DNA of 64,000 bases. It comes from Sphingomonadales bacterium (GTDB taxonomy: Bacteria > Pseudomonadota > Alphaproteobacteria > Sphingomonadales > Sphingomonadaceae). Location: positions 186,001 through 250,000 of the forward strand of contig JADKHG010000001.1 of assembly GCA_016721875.1 (NCBI GenBank), in the 5' to 3' direction. The notes beneath the pieces are model-generated. The model did no database searches. It saw nothing but the letters and a program-made list of their open reading frames with translations, and had not been told where the DNA came from. Position 1 is the first letter of the stretch; each line of letters begins with the position of its first letter. A program made the position numbers and the translations under genes. Positions 61,944 to 64,000 of the stretch are shown piece after piece.

Positions 61944-63308
61944 TTAGTCGCGCCCAAGGATATGGTCAACGAGATTGGCCAGCGTCCGGAAGTTCTTGGT
62001 CGAAATGCCTTTGGCGTCGGCAACCGAAGGCGGAACCAGTGCCTTGGCAAAGCCCAGCTTTTCGGCTTCCTTCAACCGCAGTGCCGCATGCGCGACGGGG
62101 CGGATTTCGCCGGACAGCGCAACCTCGCCAAACAGCACCGCGTCCGAAGGCAATGGCTTCTCCGCGAGCGCCGACACCAAGGCCGCCGCAACCGCCATGT
62201 CTGCCGCCGGATCAGAAATGCGATAGCCGCCAGCGATGTTTAGATAGACCTCTGCCGTTGAAAACGACAAGCCACAGCGCGCCTCGAGCACCGCCAAGAT
62301 CATCGCCAGCCGCCCGCTGTCCCAGCCGACCACCGCGCGACGCGGTGTTGCACCCGAGGACAGTCGCACAGTCAGCGCCTGGATCTCGACCAGCACCGGC
62401 CTTGTGCCCTCAAGCGCTGGAAACACCGTCGCTCCAGTGACCTGTTCGGCCCGGTCAGTCAGAAAGAGTGCGCTGGGGTTGCCCACTTCGCACAGCCCCT
62501 CCTCCGCCATCGCGAACACGCCAATCTCGTCAGTACCGCCAAAGCGGTTCTTGTTTGCGCGCAGGATGCGATATTGGTGGCTGCGTTCACCCTCAAAGGC
62601 GAGCACGGTGTCGACCATATGTTCGAGCACGCGCGGCCCCGCGATGCTGCCATCCTTTGTAACATGGCCGACAAGCATCAGCGCCGAGCCGCGTTCCTTG
62701 GCGAAACGGATCAGCTCTTGCGCGCTGGCGCGAACCTGACTGACTGTCCCCGGCGCGCCTTCGATCTGGTCGCTGTGCATCGTCTGGATCGAATCGATCA
62801 CCAGCAAGGCTGGCGGCGCTCCTGTGCCCAGCGTGGTCAATATGTCGCGCACCGATGTGGCAGAGGCCAGCTGCACCGGCGCATCGCCCATCCCCAGCCG
62901 CCGCGCGCGCAGCCGCACCTGATCGACTGCCTCCTCACCCGAAACATAGGCGACTGCTAATCCGCGCCGCGCAAGGTTCGCCGCCGCCTGCAACAGCAGT
63001 GTCGATTTGCCGATCCCCGGATCGCCACCGAGCAAAGTCGCCGACCCCGGCACCAGCCCACCACCCAAGGCGCGGTCAAATTCGGATATGCCTGTCGAGG
63101 CCCGCGGGGGCAGCGCAATGTCGCTGTCGAGACCGGAAAAGGCAACATCACGCCCGCCAACCTGCAAATGATGCTTCATTTCAAAGATGGTCGCGCCTGC
63201 TTCTTCGACAAGGCTGTTCCATGCACCGCAATCGTCGCACTGTCCCTGCCAACGGGTCGCGACGCTCCCGCATTCCTGACAGACATAACGGCGTTTTGCT
63301 TTGGCCAT
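61944..63308 (-). CDS. radA: DNA repair protein RadA
   Basis: 454 residues. N-terminal zinc finger CQECGSVATRWQGQCDDCGAW, Walker A GGDPGIGKSTLLLQ, RadA-specific KNRFGGTDEIGVF, and a C-terminal Lon-like domain (AVVGWDSGRLAMILAVLEAR). Helps branch migration in recombinational repair. First gene of the run radA-cvpA-scaffold-antiporter, all on the minus strand with gaps of 9 bases or less. Confidence 0.97.
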   Translation of the reverse strand: MAKAKRRYVCQECGSVATRWQGQCDDCGAWNSLVEEAGATIFEMKHHLQVGGRDVAFSGLDSDIALPPRASTGISEFDRALGGGLVPGSATLLGGDPGIGKSTLLLQAAANLARRGLAVAYVSGEEAVDQVRLRARRLGMGDAPVQLASATSVRDILTTLGTGAPPALLVIDSIQTMHSDQIEGAPGTVSQVRASAQELIRFAKERGSALMLVGHVTKDGSIAGPRVLEHMVDTVLAFEGERSHQYRILRANKNRFGGTDEIGVFAMAEEGLCEVGNPSALFLTDRAEQVTGATVFPALEGTRPVLVEIQALTVRLSSGATPRRAVVGWDSGRLAMILAVLEARCGLSFSTAEVYLNIAGGYRISDPAADMAVAAALVSALAEKPLPSDAVLFGEVALSGEIRPVAHAALRLKEAEKLGFAKALVPPSVADAKGISTKNFRTLANLVDHILGRD

Positions 63309-63514
63309 GCCCGGTCGTTAGCGCGAACGAAAGGGGAACGCAAGGGATTGGTTGCTGCGAAGAAAGCTGAAAAAGTTGACAAAGTTGACACCAAGGACGA
63401 GGCATCGTTACGCTTAAACATCGTATCAGATATTGATTTTATCTATATGTAATATATAGTTTTTAGTGCATTTTCTTGCAATACAGCCCGCGTCGCTGAA
63501 TAGTGTGCAATTCC
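63309..63514. other. Gap upstream of radA with GTTGAC direct repeats
   Basis: Contains GTTGAC-AAA-GTTGAC (63375-63389), a word shared with the region upstream of the L,D-transpeptidase at 11399, and then AT-rich sequence (TATGTAATATATAG around 63445-63460) likely to include the promoter for the SDR gene. Otherwise no gene seen. Confidence 0.5.
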
Positions 63515-64000
63515 ATGGTCGATCTATCCAGCTTTCCCGAACCCTTTGCGGCATGCGTCTTTGGCGCAAGCGGCGGGATTGGCGCAGCCTTGGTCCAAAC
63601 GCTCGCAGCTAGCCCGAGGGTTTCTCAAGTCCATGCCCGGTCCCGACGAGCGGCAAATCCTGCCGGAAATATTGTGCCATTCACTTTTGACCTGCTCGAT
63701 GAAAACAGCATCGCGCAGGCAGCCGCGTCTTTGAAAACGGACTCTCCTATCCGCCTGATCATCGTAGCAACGGGCCTTCTGCATGATGACCGAGACTTGC
63801 AGCCGGAAAAAAACTATCGCGCGCAATCGCCCGATGCCTATGCCCGGGCCTTCGCCATCAACGCGACCGGCCCCGCTTTGGTTGCCAAGCATTTCCTGCC
63901 GCTGCTCCCCCGTACCGGCAAATCGGTTTTCGCCGCTATTTCGGCGCGGGTCGGTTCGATCGAGGACAACCGGCTCGGAGGATGGCACGCCTATCGCGCA
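63515..64000 (+). CDS. SDR family oxidoreductase (C-factor type), 3' end outside window
   Basis: 162 residues from ATG 63515, open to the edge. Starts MVDLSSFPEPFAACVFGASGGIGAALVQ with the SDR TGxxxGxG-like motif, then FAINATGPALVAKHFLPLL and AISARVGSIEDNRLGGWHAYRA, in which the catalytic Ser and Tyr (YxxxK, K outside) are visible. Resembles the cell-cell signalling C-factor-like SDRs. Function not certain. Confidence 0.88.
   Translation, partial: MVDLSSFPEPFAACVFGASGGIGAALVQTLAASPRVSQVHARSRRAANPAGNIVPFTFDLLDENSIAQAAASLKTDSPIRLIIVATGLLHDDRDLQPEKNYRAQSPDAYARAFAINATGPALVAKHFLPLLPRTGKSVFAAISARVGSIEDNRLGGWHAYRA

Noticed and set aside
1..64000. tRNA or rRNA genes
   Set aside because: No cloverleaf with TTCGA loop or rRNA conserved block was found in any gap, by eye only.

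Overview
The window looks like chromosome of a sphingomonad (Alphaproteobacteria, Sphingomonadales; Sphingopyxis/Sphingorhabdus-like). The evidence is the gene order serC-serA-hisZ-purA, the order radA-cvpA-FeS scaffold-CPA2 antiporter, an NDUFA9-type dehydrogenase coupled to uppP, a membrane cytochrome c next to prephenate dehydratase, a one-cysteine DksA, GC-rich codon use, and short palindromic repeats in many gaps. No rRNA, tRNA, CRISPR array, integrase island or complete IS element was seen.

Layout. 0-1.7 kb: edge of an accessory module on the minus strand, an EcoRI-type adenine methylase overlapping a DUF262 (GmrSD/ParB-like) gene that runs off the left end; this is the best candidate for a defence system. 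2.1-9.6 kb: NDUFA9-like/uppP pair, a secreted protein, bifunctional putA, a glycine-zipper protein, a phytase-like esterase, rpmB. 9.7-20 kb: acyl-CoA dehydrogenase, L,D-transpeptidase, a saccharopine dehydrogenase/DUF4166 protein, then serine, histidine and purine genes. 20-33 kb: cytochrome b-like and PepSY proteins, an extensin-like lipoprotein, a MORN-like protein, LOG, two cytochromes c, pheA, lipocalin, a small lipoprotein with a striking operator, a nuclease-like orphan, polA and a membrane-anchored AraC regulator. 33-43 kb: fatty acid hydroxylase, SH3 protein, 2-hydroxyacid dehydrogenase, ammonium transporter, PilZ, flavin oxidoreductase, glycosyltransferase/hydrolase pair, astD-like dehydrogenase, nth. 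43-57 kb: rimO, two DUF1761 proteins, LytM factor-surE-serS, a Ser/Gly repeat protein with an exosortase-type tail, dksA, M48 protease, accA, xerD and two membrane or secreted unknowns. 57-64 kb: aroK-aroB, CPA2 antiporter, FeS scaffold, cvpA, radA, and a truncated SDR at the right edge.

A dominant technical signal: at least eleven one-base deletions, most in short homopolymers, break otherwise well conserved genes, including polA (twice) and hisZ (three times). There are also two in-frame stops, a lost serS start codon and one larger deletion. Because essential genes are hit in the same way as dispensable ones, most of these are better read as consensus errors in an unpolished assembly than as real gene decay. 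Broken genes are given as pseudogene entries spanning the whole reconstructed gene, with the position of each lesion.
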